Translations under genes and position numbers: made by a program
Part shown: piece by piece, positions 55,995 through 64,000 of the stretch
Layout: every line of letters starts with the position of its first letter
How positions within the stretch are numbered: the first letter of the stretch is position 1
NCBI RefSeq assembly: GCF_005405365.1
Contig: NZ_BJDX01000001.1
Location: forward strand, 1 to 64,000
Reading direction: 5' to 3'
Source: Enterococcus xiangfangensis
GTDB taxonomy: Bacteria; Bacillota; Bacilli; Lactobacillales; Enterococcaceae
Length of the DNA: 64,000 nucleotides
The notes under the pieces: model-generated
What the model was told of the DNA's origin: nothing
Databases searched by the model: none
The model's input: only the letters and a program-made list of their open reading frames with translations

Positions 55995-56073
55995 ATTTTT
56001 ACTTTCTATGATAATTCTCCTCCTTGTTATCTGAAACTGCGCTTACTATTTTTATTCAAGTATTGTAAATATT

Positions 56074-56670
56074 TTAGTCTAATCCGCACACCCAGCGATT
56101 GTATGTTTCTAGTGTTTTAGGGTAAATGAGACTTTCGCTTTCGACTAAATGAGCCAATGTGTGCTTGGTTTCAAAGGCGACGGCTTGATCTAAATCACTA
56201 AATGCAATCACCCGTGCGTCTTCAACTCCGGGAAATTCTCTGCCAGGTTCGATATAATCGGCTACATAGATGATTTTAGCTAGCAAAGACAACTCTGCTG
56301 CACCAGTAGTGTGCAACCGGATAGCGTCTAAAATTTCTTCATCTGTAATGGCTAACTCACGCGCAACAAAATCAGCGCCCACAAGTCCGTGCCAAATGGC
56401 ATTCCCGTATTTTAATAATTCTGTTTTATTCTCATAAGTACCTTGCTCGATCGCCAGCTGAAATTCTTCATCTGAGCGTTCTTTTGCATAATCATGTGTC
56501 AAAGCAGCGATACTCGCTTTTTCTGGTGATGCCCCGAAACGTTCCGCTAAAGCGACAGCAGTTTCTTCAACACCTAAAACATGGTTGAACCGTCGTTCGC
56601 TCATTCGCATCTGAACAGCTTGCATCAAGGCTTCTCGTTTCATTGTCGTATAGTCGGCACTATAATTCAT
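56074..56670 (-). CDS. yqeK: HD-domain nucleotide hydrolase YqeK
   Basis: 198 residues from the ATG at 56670. HD-fold metal ligands are visible: RFNHVLGV near 28-35, THDYAKE near 58-64 and WHGLVGA near 94, with IIYVADYIEPGR near 134. YqeK of B. subtilis and Staphylococcus hydrolyses diadenosine tetraphosphate symmetrically, so a role in Ap4A turnover is expected. It overlaps the nadD end by 11 nt; a TTG reading 8 codons earlier has no ribosome binding site. It is part of the yqeG-yqeH-yhbY-nadD-yqeK-rsfS operon. Confidence 0.93.
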   Translation of the reverse strand: MNYSADYTTMKREALMQAVQMRMSERRFNHVLGVEETAVALAERFGASPEKASIAALTHDYAKERSDEEFQLAIEQGTYENKTELLKYGNAIWHGLVGADFVARELAITDEEILDAIRLHTTGAAELSLLAKIIYVADYIEPGREFPGVEDARVIAFSDLDQAVAFETKHTLAHLVESESLIYPKTLETYNRWVCGLD

Positions 56671-57295
56671 CAAGATACAATCCTTCTTCCGCAATATATT
56701 CTCGTACCCGTTCAGGCACTAGGTAACGAATCGAGCACCCTTGTTTGACTTGCTTGCGAATATAAGAAGACGACAGCTGAATTTCAGGAACATCGACCCA
56801 AATAATCGGATAAGGACTCTCCAATGTATAACCAGCTCTTTTGACCCCGACAAAATTGACGAGTTGTACTAGTTCCTCGATGCGATGCCATTTCGGCAAA
56901 TAAGCCACTTCATCTCCACCGATAATAAAATAATATTCTGTATCAGGATTTTCTGCTGTCATCTCTAGCATCGTGTCGATTGTATAGCTCTTTCCTTTGC
57001 GTACAAGTTCTCTTGTATCCACTGATAAAAAAGAATTGTCCTCGATCGCTAATTTTACCATCGCCAAACGATGCGTACTGTCAATCGTCTTCTTCTCATC
57101 TACATGAGGCGGTAAATAACTTGGTAACAGATGGACTTCATCAAATCCCATTTTTTGACCGACTTGTTCAGCGATCATTAAATGCGCTTGATGAATCGGA
57201 TTAAAGTTCCCCCCTAGCAATCCCACCTGCTTTTTGGGCATTGTGTTAACTGTCATTGGTTTGACTTTAGGAATTGTTAAGACATCTTGATACAC
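56660..57295 (-). CDS. nadD: Nicotinate-nucleotide adenylyltransferase NadD
   Basis: Adenylylates nicotinate mononucleotide in NAD synthesis. The 211 residues carry VGLLGGNFNPIHQAHLMIAE near 24-43, the nucleotidyltransferase GxFxPxHxxH motif, and the ISSTxIR-type IQLSSSYIRKQ near 182. The start is GTG with GGAGG 8 nt upstream. About 18 residues precede the core fold. It stands between yhbY and yqeK in the conserved order. Confidence 0.95.
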   Translation of the reverse strand: MYQDVLTIPKVKPMTVNTMPKKQVGLLGGNFNPIHQAHLMIAEQVGQKMGFDEVHLLPSYLPPHVDEKKTIDSTHRLAMVKLAIEDNSFLSVDTRELVRKGKSYTIDTMLEMTAENPDTEYYFIIGGDEVAYLPKWHRIEELVQLVNFVGVKRAGYTLESPYPIIWVDVPEIQLSSSYIRKQVKQGCSIRYLVPERVREYIAEEGLYLDEL

Positions 57296-57326
57296 GCGTT
57301 ATTCCTCCTTGTTTTTTGCTGAAAAA

Positions 57327-57638
57327 TTAAATGCTGCAAACTTCTTTTGAAATTCTTTGATACTTCTCTTTGCTTGACGCTTTATATAAAACTAAGACTC
57401 TTCCGATGATCTGAACAACTTGACAATTGGTTTTTTCTTCTAAAATCCGTGCCACATCTTCCGCGATTTCATCGGTATTTTGTAGTAAATTGATCTTGAT
57501 CAATTCTCTTTTTTCTAACGCTTCAGCGATTTGAATAATCACTGCGTCATTGATCCCATTTTTACCAATTTGGAAAATCGGTTGTAAATGGTGCGCTTGA
57601 CTGCGTAAAAAACGTTTTTGTTTTCCTCTTAATTCCAT
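57327..57638 (-). CDS. yhbY: CRM-domain RNA-binding protein YhbY/YqeI
   Basis: A 103-residue protein consisting of one CRM domain: LRGKQKRFLRSQAHHLQPIF near 3-22, then IGKNGIND (GxxG-like loop) near 24-31. Members associate with pre-50S particles in E. coli. AAGGGGTG precedes the ATG. It stands 28 nt after yqeH and 31 nt before nadD. Confidence 0.93.
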   Translation of the reverse strand: MELRGKQKRFLRSQAHHLQPIFQIGKNGINDAVIIQIAEALEKRELIKINLLQNTDEIAEDVARILEEKTNCQVVQIIGRVLVLYKASSKEKYQRISKEVCSI

Positions 57639-57666
57639 CGATACACCCCTTTTGGATTATACTTTT

Positions 57667-58776
57667 TTAAACTAGTGCTTTACGAGTCAGAACATCGACG
57701 CCCTTAGGTGCCCACCCGGCAATCACTGCGGGTTTTGTCACTGTGACCCAGCCGAGTCCGGCAAAAACGACATCGGTTTTTTCTTTGATTGAAAATTCAA
57801 AACGGACCAATTCAGGGAAGTCTGACACTTCGTCTGGACGCGGTGGCTGCAACAATCCACCAACGTGTTTTTCATAAAAAGCATCGGCTTTTTCCAATTT
57901 TGTCCGATGAGGCGCGATATCATTTGAGACATAAGCAACAAAGGAGGCACGATCTCCTTGAATAAAATCAAAACGAGCTAAGCCGCCTAAGAATAAAGTC
58001 TGACCAGCATTCAACTGATAAACTTTTGGCTTGATTTCTTTGTGGGGCGCGATGATTTTCAAATCTTTTTTACCAAGATAATGTGCCATCTGATGACGAT
58101 GGATAATCCCTGGCGTATCAAAGAGATACTTGCCGTCATCTAACGGGATCTCGATCTTGTCTAACGTCGTCCCTGGAAATTGAGACGTCGTGATCAAGTC
58201 TTGTACACCCGCCGTTTGTTTGATGATTTGGTTGATCAAAGTCGATTTGCCGACATTCGTCACACCGACTACATAGACATCGCGACCATTGCGGTATTCC
58301 TCGATTTTTTTCAACAATTCGTCCATCTCGTTTGGTTTGCGTGCGCTCGTCAATAAGATATCCACCGGACGCAACCCTTCTTCATGGGCACGTTCTCGCA
58401 TCCATTGAGTCAAATGACCGCGTTTTAATGACTTCGGCAACAAATCTACTTTATTGCCGACTAATAACACCGGATTATCGCCGACAAAGCGATGCAATCC
58501 TGGAATTAGCGAACCGTTGAAATCAAAGATATCTACCACGTTCACGATTAAAGCGTCTGCTTTTCCTAATTCATTCAATAAGCGTAAAAAATCATCATCG
58601 GTCAATGAAACATCTTGAATCTCATTGTAGTGCCGTAATCGAAAACAACGTTGACAATAAACTTCGCCGTTTGCGATACCTTTTTCTAAAGCCGATTGCG
58701 GCGTATAACCCAATTCATTGGGTTGCTCTGTTTGAATCTTTGCGCCGCAACCGATACAAAATAATTCTTCTTCCAT
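57667..58776 (-). CDS. yqeH: Circularly permuted ribosome-biogenesis GTPase YqeH
   Basis: 369 residues from the ATG at 58776. An N-terminal zinc finger (CIGC at residues 7-10 and CQRC near 42-45) is followed by G motifs in permuted order: NKVDLLPK (G4) before GVTNVGKSTLINQII (G1), then FPGTTLD and DTPG. The B. subtilis protein acts in 30S assembly and 16S rRNA stability. The start overlaps the yqeG stop (TAATG); another ATG lies 6 codons earlier inside yqeG. Confidence 0.95.
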   Translation of the reverse strand: MEEELFCIGCGAKIQTEQPNELGYTPQSALEKGIANGEVYCQRCFRLRHYNEIQDVSLTDDDFLRLLNELGKADALIVNVVDIFDFNGSLIPGLHRFVGDNPVLLVGNKVDLLPKSLKRGHLTQWMRERAHEEGLRPVDILLTSARKPNEMDELLKKIEEYRNGRDVYVVGVTNVGKSTLINQIIKQTAGVQDLITTSQFPGTTLDKIEIPLDDGKYLFDTPGIIHRHQMAHYLGKKDLKIIAPHKEIKPKVYQLNAGQTLFLGGLARFDFIQGDRASFVAYVSNDIAPHRTKLEKADAFYEKHVGGLLQPPRPDEVSDFPELVRFEFSIKEKTDVVFAGLGWVTVTKPAVIAGWAPKGVDVLTRKALV

Positions 58777-59300
58777 TATAATCCACTCTTCCATTTCATC
58801 TCAGGATCTTTACGCACTAACACATGCATCACACGACGTTCAAAAAAACGATTGATTCTTGTATTCCAACCATCCGTAGCTACGATCGGCTGCACAAGGA
58901 TACTGCGGATGCCAGCTGCACTCGCACCGCGAATATCTGTCATCACTTGGTCTCCGATCATGACGATCTCATCTTTTGGCATACCCAATTGTTCTTGAGC
59001 ATTTTTTATTCCTACCGAAAAAGGCTTCATTGCCCGCGGAACAAAATCTAATTGAAAATTTTCTAACGCTTTTGCCACACGGCTAGCCTTGTTATTTGAA
59101 ACGACGACTACCGGAATTCCCGCCTCATCCATCATTTTTAACCAATCGATCAGCTCTTTTGTTCCATTAGGATTGTTCCAAGCAATCAACGTATTGTCCA
59201 AATCTGTTAAGACTGCTTTGAACCCGTGAGCTTTCAATTGTTCCGGGGTTATTTGATAAATGGCTTCGACCATCCACGTTGGTTTGAATTTATCTAACAT
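58776..59300 (-). CDS. yqeG: HAD-superfamily phosphatase YqeG
   Basis: 174 residues of HAD subclass IIIA: DxD motif AVLTDLDNTLIAWNNP near 29-44, VVSNNK near 66-71, and IGDQVMTDIRGA near 115-126. It is commonly the first gene of the yqeG-yqeH cluster; some homologues act as phosphatidylglycerophosphate phosphatases, but the function here is not fixed. A TATAAT element at about 59341-59346 on the minus strand is the likely -10 of the operon. Confidence 0.92.
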   Translation of the reverse strand: MLDKFKPTWMVEAIYQITPEQLKAHGFKAVLTDLDNTLIAWNNPNGTKELIDWLKMMDEAGIPVVVVSNNKASRVAKALENFQLDFVPRAMKPFSVGIKNAQEQLGMPKDEIVMIGDQVMTDIRGASAAGIRSILVQPIVATDGWNTRINRFFERRVMHVLVRKDPEMKWKSGL

Positions 59301-59388
59301 GGCAACTCCTATAACTTTATTTATACTTCTACAAAACCTGATTATAACGCAATTTTTTTGAAAACTCTACATTAGACTCCAAAGGTTT

Positions 59389-59419
59389 AAAAAAAGACTA
59401 GGCTTTCTTTGCCTAGTCT
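59389..59419 (-). terminator. Intrinsic terminator after the amino acid ABC transporter operon
   Basis: AGACTAGGC / GCCTAGTCT stem, 7-nt loop, and TTTTTT on the minus strand, 9 nt beyond the ATPase gene. Confidence 0.93.
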
Positions 59420-59427
59420 CATCCATT

Positions 59428-60162
59428 CTATAATACTTTTGATAAAAAATCGATCGTTCGAGCATTTTGTGGATGCTCAAAAACTTCTTCTGGTGTTCCT
59501 TCTTCTACGATCACACCGCCATCCATAAAGATCACACGATCGCCGACTTCTTTAGCAAAGCCCATTTCATGGGTGACAATCATCATCGTCATTCCTTCTT
59601 TAGCTAGCTGCTGCATTACTTGCAACACGTCGCCAACCATTTCCGGGTCAAGGGCTGAAGTCGGTTCATCAAACAACATCACATCCGGTTGCATCGCTAA
59701 AGCTCGAGCGATCGCGATCCGTTGCTGCTGCCCACCAGAAAGTGATTGCGGATATGCATCGGCTTTTTCAGACAAACCGACTTTTTCCAATAATTCTTTG
59801 GCGATTTTTATCGCATCATTTTTTGCCAGTCCTTTAACTTTGATTGGTGACAACGCGATATTATCTAAAACTGTCATATTAGGGAATAAATTGAACTGCT
59901 GGAATACCATGCCCATCTTTTCTCTTGTTTTAAAAATATCATTCTTTTTGTCCGTGATATCAGTACCTTCAAATTTGATAGTCCCTGATGTTGGAATCTC
60001 TAGTAAGTTGACACAGCGTAAAAAAGTACTTTTACCTGACCCAGATGGCCCGATGATCACGACCACTTCGCCGGGAACGATCTCTGCCGATATATCTTTA
60101 AGTACTTCGTTGTCGCCAAATTTTTTATTTAAATGTTCGATTTGAATCAATGCTTCTGTCAT
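59428..60162 (-). CDS. glnQ: Polar amino acid ABC transporter ATP-binding protein (GlnQ type)
   Basis: 244 residues from the ATG at 60162 ([20 protein letters not shown]). Walker A is GPSGSGKST, the Q-loop segment is [17 protein letters not shown], the signature is [12 protein letters not shown], and Walker B is [13 protein letters not shown], all standard for the PAAT family. GAGAGGTGA lies upstream of this ATG; a longer reading runs back into the permease gene and is rejected. It is the last gene of the binding protein-permease-ATPase operon. The amino acid carried is not evident, so the symbol refers to type only. Confidence 0.92.
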   Translation of the reverse strand: MTEALIQIEHLNKKFGDNEVLKDISAEIVPGEVVVIIGPSGSGKSTFLRCVNLLEIPTSGTIKFEGTDITDKKNDIFKTREKMGMVFQQFNLFPNMTVLDNIALSPIKVKGLAKNDAIKIAKELLEKVGLSEKADAYPQSLSGGQQQRIAIARALAMQPDVMLFDEPTSALDPEMVGDVLQVMQQLAKEGMTMMIVTHEMGFAKEVGDRVIFMDGGVIVEEGTPEEVFEHPQNARTIDFLSKVL

Positions 60163-60181
60163 TATTTTTTCACCTCTCGCG

Positions 60182-60871
60182 TTATCTTTGGTATCCTTTT
60201 CCAAGTTTTCTCTCCCATAAATTAAGCAGACGCGAAGTGACAAAAGTCATCACAAAGTAAAGCGCTGCGGCGATAAAATAGGGTTCTAGTGGAATATAAG
60301 AATTTGAAATAACGATTTGAGCAGATCCCATCAATTCGTTGATTCCGATTGCTGTTAATAATGAAGAATCCTTGATCAAAGTGATAAATTCATTGCCTAG
60401 CGGCGGTAAAATATTTCTCAGTGCTTGCGGCAAAATAACATACCGCATCGTTTGTGCCGGACGTAGGCCTAATGAATGAGCCGCTTCGGTCTGACCGTAA
60501 TTTACGGCAGTAATCCCTCCACGAATAATTTCTGCCACATACGCACCAGAGTTCAATGACAACACGATCATCCCTGGAAACAACCGGCCCAGATCAACTG
60601 TTAAGACACCGACAGCTAGATCTCTAGATGGAAATAATCCTTGTAAAGCCAAAAAACCGATCATGATTTGCAATAACATCGGAGTGCCGCGAAGCACTTC
60701 GATGTAAATATTGGCTAACCAATTTAACGGTTTGTGTTTAGAAATTTTTAAAAGGGCGATTGCTAACCCGATCAACGTTCCGAATAGGACTGTAACGAGT
60801 GAAATAACTACCGTGATACCAGCACCAGAGGCAAAGTAAGACAAGTATTTATCTAAAAATGAAAAGTTCAA
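60182..60871 (-). CDS. Polar amino acid ABC transporter permease
   Basis: A 229-residue HisM/GlnP-type permease with about five membrane segments. The [20 protein letters not shown] stretch near 56-75 and the EAA loop [20 protein letters not shown] near 133-152 identify the family. It starts 12 nt after the binding-protein gene and ends 19 nt before the ATPase gene. As a single permease gene it probably works as a homodimer. Confidence 0.93.
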   Translation of the reverse strand: MNFSFLDKYLSYFASGAGITVVISLVTVLFGTLIGLAIALLKISKHKPLNWLANIYIEVLRGTPMLLQIMIGFLALQGLFPSRDLAVGVLTVDLGRLFPGMIVLSLNSGAYVAEIIRGGITAVNYGQTEAAHSLGLRPAQTMRYVILPQALRNILPPLGNEFITLIKDSSLLTAIGINELMGSAQIVISNSYIPLEPYFIAAALYFVMTFVTSRLLNLWERKLGKGYQR

Positions 60872-60883
60872 TGCCGATTCCCT

Positions 60884-61720
60884 CTATTCTGCTGATTTTT
60901 CAGCCAGCTCGTGATTTGTTTGGACATATTCATCGATCTTGCCTTCATCACTTAATTTTTTGATGATTTTATTCAATTCTGTTTGTAATTCATCGCTGCC
61001 TTTTGGCAATGCAATCGCAAATGCTTCATCTTCTGATGGTTCTAAGTCAATATCAGCGATCATCAATTCTGGATTTTGTTGGACATACGATTCCGCGATT
61101 GTTTTTTCTACGACCATCGCATCTAAAGAACCGCTGTTGACTTCTACTACCATATTAGGCACTTTTTCGATTGAAACAAGTTTTGCATCTTTGATTTGTG
61201 TTTTTACGATGTCTTCTTGGATTGAACCTTTTTGTGCGCCGACATTTTTATTTTTTAATGCAGCCAAACTTGTAAATGTTCCTTGATTCTTTTTATTGAT
61301 AATCATTACTTGTGGTGGATTGTAATAATTGTCTGTAAAGTCAAATTGCTCTTTCCGCTCTGCAGTTGCTGAGATCGCTGAGATCGCGATATCTGATTTT
61401 CCTTCTTTTAATGAAGCTAATACAGTATTGAAGCTCATATCAGATATTTCTGCTTTAACGCCTAATTCTTTAGCAATTTCATTTACTAAATCAATATCCG
61501 CACCGACGACTTTATCTTTGCCGTCCACCATTGTATGGAACTCAAATGGTGCATAATCTGCTGATGTCGCAACTTTCAATACACCCGCATCTTTAATTGC
61601 TGCCAATTGGTCTGTTGTTTTTTCTGCTGATGAATCAGCTGTCTTATCATTGCCTCCGCCACACGCTGCTAACGTAAGAAGTGCAACTGCTGCCATAACT
61701 AAGCCGGTAATCTTTTTCAT
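60884..61720 (-). CDS. Polar amino acid ABC transporter substrate-binding lipoprotein
   Basis: 278 residues from the ATG at 61720. The lipoprotein signal ends at LAAC (Cys20). The SBP family 3 fold follows with VLKVATSADYAPFEF near 46-60 and GADIDLVNEIAKELG near 71-85. AGGAGGAAA precedes this ATG; a longer reading starts 33 codons earlier without a site. It heads the permease-ATPase operon. A second, clearly related binding protein is encoded upstream. The ligand is unknown. Confidence 0.93.
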   Translation of the reverse strand: MKKITGLVMAAVALLTLAACGGGNDKTADSSAEKTTDQLAAIKDAGVLKVATSADYAPFEFHTMVDGKDKVVGADIDLVNEIAKELGVKAEISDMSFNTVLASLKEGKSDIAISAISATAERKEQFDFTDNYYNPPQVMIINKKNQGTFTSLAALKNKNVGAQKGSIQEDIVKTQIKDAKLVSIEKVPNMVVEVNSGSLDAMVVEKTIAESYVQQNPELMIADIDLEPSEDEAFAIALPKGSDELQTELNKIIKKLSDEGKIDEYVQTNHELAEKSAE

Positions 61721-61858
61721 CCTGTTTCCTCCTAAATATTCTGTAAAATTCAGCCTTCCAAAAATACTGCGCTTTTTCGTTCCTTCTATTAGTTTACTTG
61801 CTGCATTGCCAGACCGCAAACTAACAGCTTATTTTTGAAAGAATTTTTTTATGAATTC

Positions 61859-61886
61859 ATTATAGCATGGAATTTTCATAAAACAA
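61859..61886 (-). promoter_or_regulatory. Promoter of the amino acid ABC transporter operon
   Basis: On the minus strand TTGTTT (61881-61886), 16 nt, TATAAT (61859-61864) preceded by TGC (extended -10). It lies about 140 nt before the binding-protein ATG. Confidence 0.75.
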
Positions 61887-61894
61887 GTATTTTC

Positions 61895-61969
61895 TGTATA
61901 AATATTTAAAATATTTTGGATATTTGTAGATATTTTGCATATATTCAATTTAACTGTGTATAAATATTT
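61895..61969. repeat. Pair of 13-bp direct repeats in an AT-rich spacer
   Basis: TGTATAAATATTT occurs at 61895-61907 and again at 61957-61969, 62 bp apart (about six helical turns). One copy lies just upstream of the -35 of the ABC transporter promoter and the other touches the stop codon of the second binding-protein gene. It may be a regulator site; no terminator for that upstream gene is visible in this spacer. Confidence 0.6.
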
Positions 61970-62776
61970 TTAGTTGTCCCCATTTTGTGTCAATTGATTG
62001 TTCGTATCGACCATTTTTTCGATCGTTCCTGCCTCTTTTAGTTCTTTAATCTGTTTATTCAATTCTTTCACTAACTTTTTATTGCCTTTAGGAACTGCGA
62101 TACGCAATGCATCTTCTTTCATACTTTTTAATGGAATATCTGCGATCATTAGTTCCGGATTCTTATTGACATAGGCATCTGCGACCGTTTTCTCAACGAC
62201 CAATCCATCTAATGAACCATTTTTTACTTCGACAAAAATATTAGGAAGTTTTTCAATCGATACTAATTTGGCATTTTTCAATTGCTGCTTCACAATATTT
62301 TCTTGGATCGTGCCTTTTTGTGCCCCCACTTGTTTATCAGCAAACTGTTCGATCGAAGTGAATTGATCAGCAGACTGCTTATTAATGACGATCACTTGCG
62401 GCGATGTATAATAATCCGTAGTAAAATCAAAAACCTTTTCACGCTCGCTTGTAGCTGAGATCGCAGAAACAGCAATGTCGGCTTTGCCTTCTTTAGCTGC
62501 CGCTAAAACTGCATTAAAACTCATGTCCACCCAATCAACTTTTACATCCATTTTTTTAGCAATGGCTTCCATCATTTCAATATCAGCCCCAACGATTTTG
62601 TCTTTCCCATCAATCTCCGTATGGAACCCAAACGGCGCATAATCTGGTGAAGTCGCTACTTTGATGACGCCTTTTTCTTTAATCGTGTCTAATTTATCCG
62701 CTTCGTTTTTGTTGCCACATGCTGTTAATCCCAATAAAATCAATCCCGCTAATACAACCTTCAAACTTTTTTTCAT
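61970..62776 (-). CDS. Second polar amino acid substrate-binding lipoprotein
   Basis: 268 residues from the ATG at 62776, with a lipobox LTAC (Cys20). The SBP family 3 fold closely resembles the next gene product over its full length, for example VIKVATSPDYAPFGF and VGAQKGTIQENIVKQQLKNA against VGAQKGSIQEDIVKTQIKDA. GGAGGGAAG precedes the ATG; a reading 12 codons longer is rejected. It has its own promoter (TATACT preceded by TGC near 62810). With no permease or ATPase of its own, it probably feeds the adjacent transporter as an alternative receptor. Confidence 0.92.
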   Translation of the reverse strand: MKKSLKVVLAGLILLGLTACGNKNEADKLDTIKEKGVIKVATSPDYAPFGFHTEIDGKDKIVGADIEMMEAIAKKMDVKVDWVDMSFNAVLAAAKEGKADIAVSAISATSEREKVFDFTTDYYTSPQVIVINKQSADQFTSIEQFADKQVGAQKGTIQENIVKQQLKNAKLVSIEKLPNIFVEVKNGSLDGLVVEKTVADAYVNKNPELMIADIPLKSMKEDALRIAVPKGNKKLVKELNKQIKELKEAGTIEKMVDTNNQLTQNGDN

Positions 62777-62871
62777 AGACTTCCCTCCGAATACTTTTTT
62801 CAAGTATAGCATATTATTTCATTTTTTCTACACTTTTATGTATATTTATTTATATCGTTCAGGTGAAGTGT

Positions 62872-62897
62872 ATAAAAAAAAGACGGCAAACGCCGTC
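62872..62897 (-). terminator. Intrinsic terminator after accA
   Basis: GACGGC / GCCGTC stem with a 4-nt loop and a run of eight or more T on the minus strand, 9 nt past the accA stop. It probably ends the fatty acid synthesis operon. Confidence 0.93.
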
Positions 62898-62905
62898 ACT
62901 GAAAC

Positions 62906-63691
62906 TTAAAACTTTCGAAACCGTTGATACCTTTTTTCAATCAATTCCTCACTAGAATACTTTGTCAGTTCTGTGATTTTCTCGATCAATGCTTTTTTCA
63001 GCAGCTGAATGATTTTATCTTCACTAATTTTTTCCCCGTTCAATGTTTCAGGGATCACGCGATCAATAACAGCAAGTTCCAACAGCTCCGCTGCAGTGAT
63101 TTTCATCAGCTCAGCCGCTTCGTCCGCTCGCTTGCCATCCTTCCAAAGAATCGAAGCAAATCCTTCAGGTGAAAGAATCGCATAAATACTGTATTCCATC
63201 ATCCAAACTTCATCCGCAAGCGCTAAGGCCAACGCTCCCCCGCTGCCGCCTTCTCCAGTAATGATTGAAATGATTGGAACTTTCAAATCAGACATTTCTA
63301 ACAAATTGCGTGCGATTGCTTCGCCTTCTCCCCGTTCTTCTGCTTCAACTCCGCAGAACGCTCCAGGCGTATTTACTAGACAGATCACTGGCCGTCGAAA
63401 CTTTTCTGCTTGTTTCATTAAGCGCAGTGCTTTACGATAGCCTTCTGGATTTGGCTGACCAAAATTACGTTGCATGTTTTCTTTCAGATCGGCCCCTTTT
63501 TGGATTCCAATGACGGTAACTGGTTTACCTGCGAGAGTAGCTACTCCGCCAACAATCGCCGGATCATCTCCGTATAAACGATCGCCATGAAATTCTTGAA
63601 AGTCGGTAAAGACTTTTTCAAAATAATCCAAACTAGTTAAACGTTCTTGATGTCTGGCTAATTTTACAATTTCTCCAGCAGTTAGACTCAT
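62906..63691 (-). CDS. accA: Acetyl-CoA carboxylase carboxyltransferase alpha subunit
   Basis: Half of the carboxyltransferase that makes malonyl-CoA. The 261 residues contain [18 protein letters not shown] near 21-38, [17 protein letters not shown] near 75-91, the [18 protein letters not shown] segment near 110-127, and [16 protein letters not shown] near 142-157. Its ATG overlaps the accD stop (TAATG), coupling equimolar synthesis. It is the last gene before a strong terminator, as expected for the 3' end of a Lactobacillales fab/acc operon. Confidence 0.96.
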   Translation of the reverse strand: MSLTAGEIVKLARHQERLTSLDYFEKVFTDFQEFHGDRLYGDDPAIVGGVATLAGKPVTVIGIQKGADLKENMQRNFGQPNPEGYRKALRLMKQAEKFRRPVICLVNTPGAFCGVEAEERGEGEAIARNLLEMSDLKVPIISIITGEGGSGGALALALADEVWMMEYSIYAILSPEGFASILWKDGKRADEAAELMKITAAELLELAVIDRVIPETLNGEKISEDKIIQLLKKALIEKITELTKYSSEELIEKRYQRFRKF

Positions 63692-64000
63692 TAATCACAC
63701 CAGCCTTTCTGTTGATGAAATGCGAGCAATTGGGTCAATCGTTCCCGTATCGTAGTTCTGTGAACGATTTGATCGATAAAACCGTGTTGCAGTAAAAATT
63801 CAGCTTTTTGAAAATCATCTGGCAGCTGTTGTCGAATCGTCTGTTCGATCACACGGCGCCCGGCAAAACCTACTAATGTCTGTGGTTCAGCTAAAATAAT
63901 GTCTCCTTCCATCGCAAAACTGGCTGTTACACCACCAGTTGTTGGATCGGTCAAGACAGTAATATAAAGTAAACCTGCATTGCTGTGACGTTTCACCGCT
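63691..64000 (-). CDS. accD: Acetyl-CoA carboxylase carboxyltransferase beta subunit, C-terminal part
   Basis: Only the last about 103 codons are inside the window; the gene continues beyond 64000. [20 protein letters not shown] and [20 protein letters not shown] are characteristic of the AccD C-terminal half. The N-terminal zinc finger expected for AccD would lie outside the window. The stop overlaps the accA start by one base. Confidence 0.93.
   Translation of the reverse strand, partial: AVKRHSNAGLLYITVLTDPTTGGVTASFAMEGDIILAEPQTLVGFAGRRVIEQTIRQQLPDDFQKAEFLLQHGFIDQIVHRTTIRERLTQLLAFHQQKGWCD

Overview
The window looks like a chromosomal core segment of a low-GC Gram-positive bacterium of the order Lactobacillales, most probably an Enterococcus. 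The reasons are the gene orders ribF-truB ... rbfA-infB-ylxQ-ylxR-nusA-rimP-polC and rseP-cdsA-uppS-frr-pyrH-tsf-rpsB, a Gram-positive PolC, an Eep-like RseP, T-box control of aminoacyl-tRNA synthetases, a DUF3042-type small protein, YqgQ next to glucokinase, and strong AGGAGG ribosome binding sites. No species call is made. I see no tRNA, rRNA, insertion sequence, prophage, plasmid or CRISPR feature. Most genes are on the minus strand.

Layout. 0.1-10 kb: flavin kinase, tRNA pseudouridine synthase, a CPA1 Na+/H+ antiporter, and the translation/transcription operon rimP-nusA-ylxR-ylxQ-infB-rbfA. 10-21 kb: polC, the site-2 protease rseP, cdsA-uppS (lipid carrier and phospholipid precursors), and frr-pyrH and tsf-rpsB. 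21-25 kb: arginine block (argR, T-box-argS, argF with ARG boxes). 25-28 kb: tsaD-rimI-GNAT-tsaB (t6A tRNA modification). 28-31 kb: Leloir genes galT-galE. 31-38 kb: an FAD protein, a Cof-type HAD phosphatase with a leader ORF, rhodanese-glcK-yqgQ, DUF1697, rhomboid and 5-formyl-THF cyclo-ligase. 37.7-41.6 kb: Fur-type ferric siderophore transporter, divergent from its binding protein. 41.6-48.5 kb: two unknown envelope proteins, rpmG, glutathione peroxidase, class B PBP, and T-box-thrS. 48.5-53.7 kb: tautomerase, VOC proteins, HelD-like helicase, YebC/YeeN. 53.7-59.3 kb: conserved yqeG-yqeH-yhbY-nadD-yqeK-rsfS-methyltransferase, then tmcAL. 59.4-62.8 kb: polar amino acid ABC transporter plus a second binding protein. 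The window ends in accA and a partial accD.

Most of this is ordinary core genome and I do not see a new multigene defence, mobile or metabolic system. The points worth a second look are mostly cis-regulatory: a 50-bp perfect palindrome against the galE ribosome binding site, a promoter set inside a 14-bp inverted repeat before uppS, a translated-looking 22-codon leader ORF before the HAD phosphatase, a terminator-like hairpin in the rimP-nusA leader, paired DnaA-box-like sites before the PBP gene, and a probable non-AUG start of rsfS. Structural oddities are a six-fold 51-bp repeat inside infB, absence of proS between rseP and polC, an antiporter module between rbfA and truB, and a rhodanese without its catalytic cysteine.
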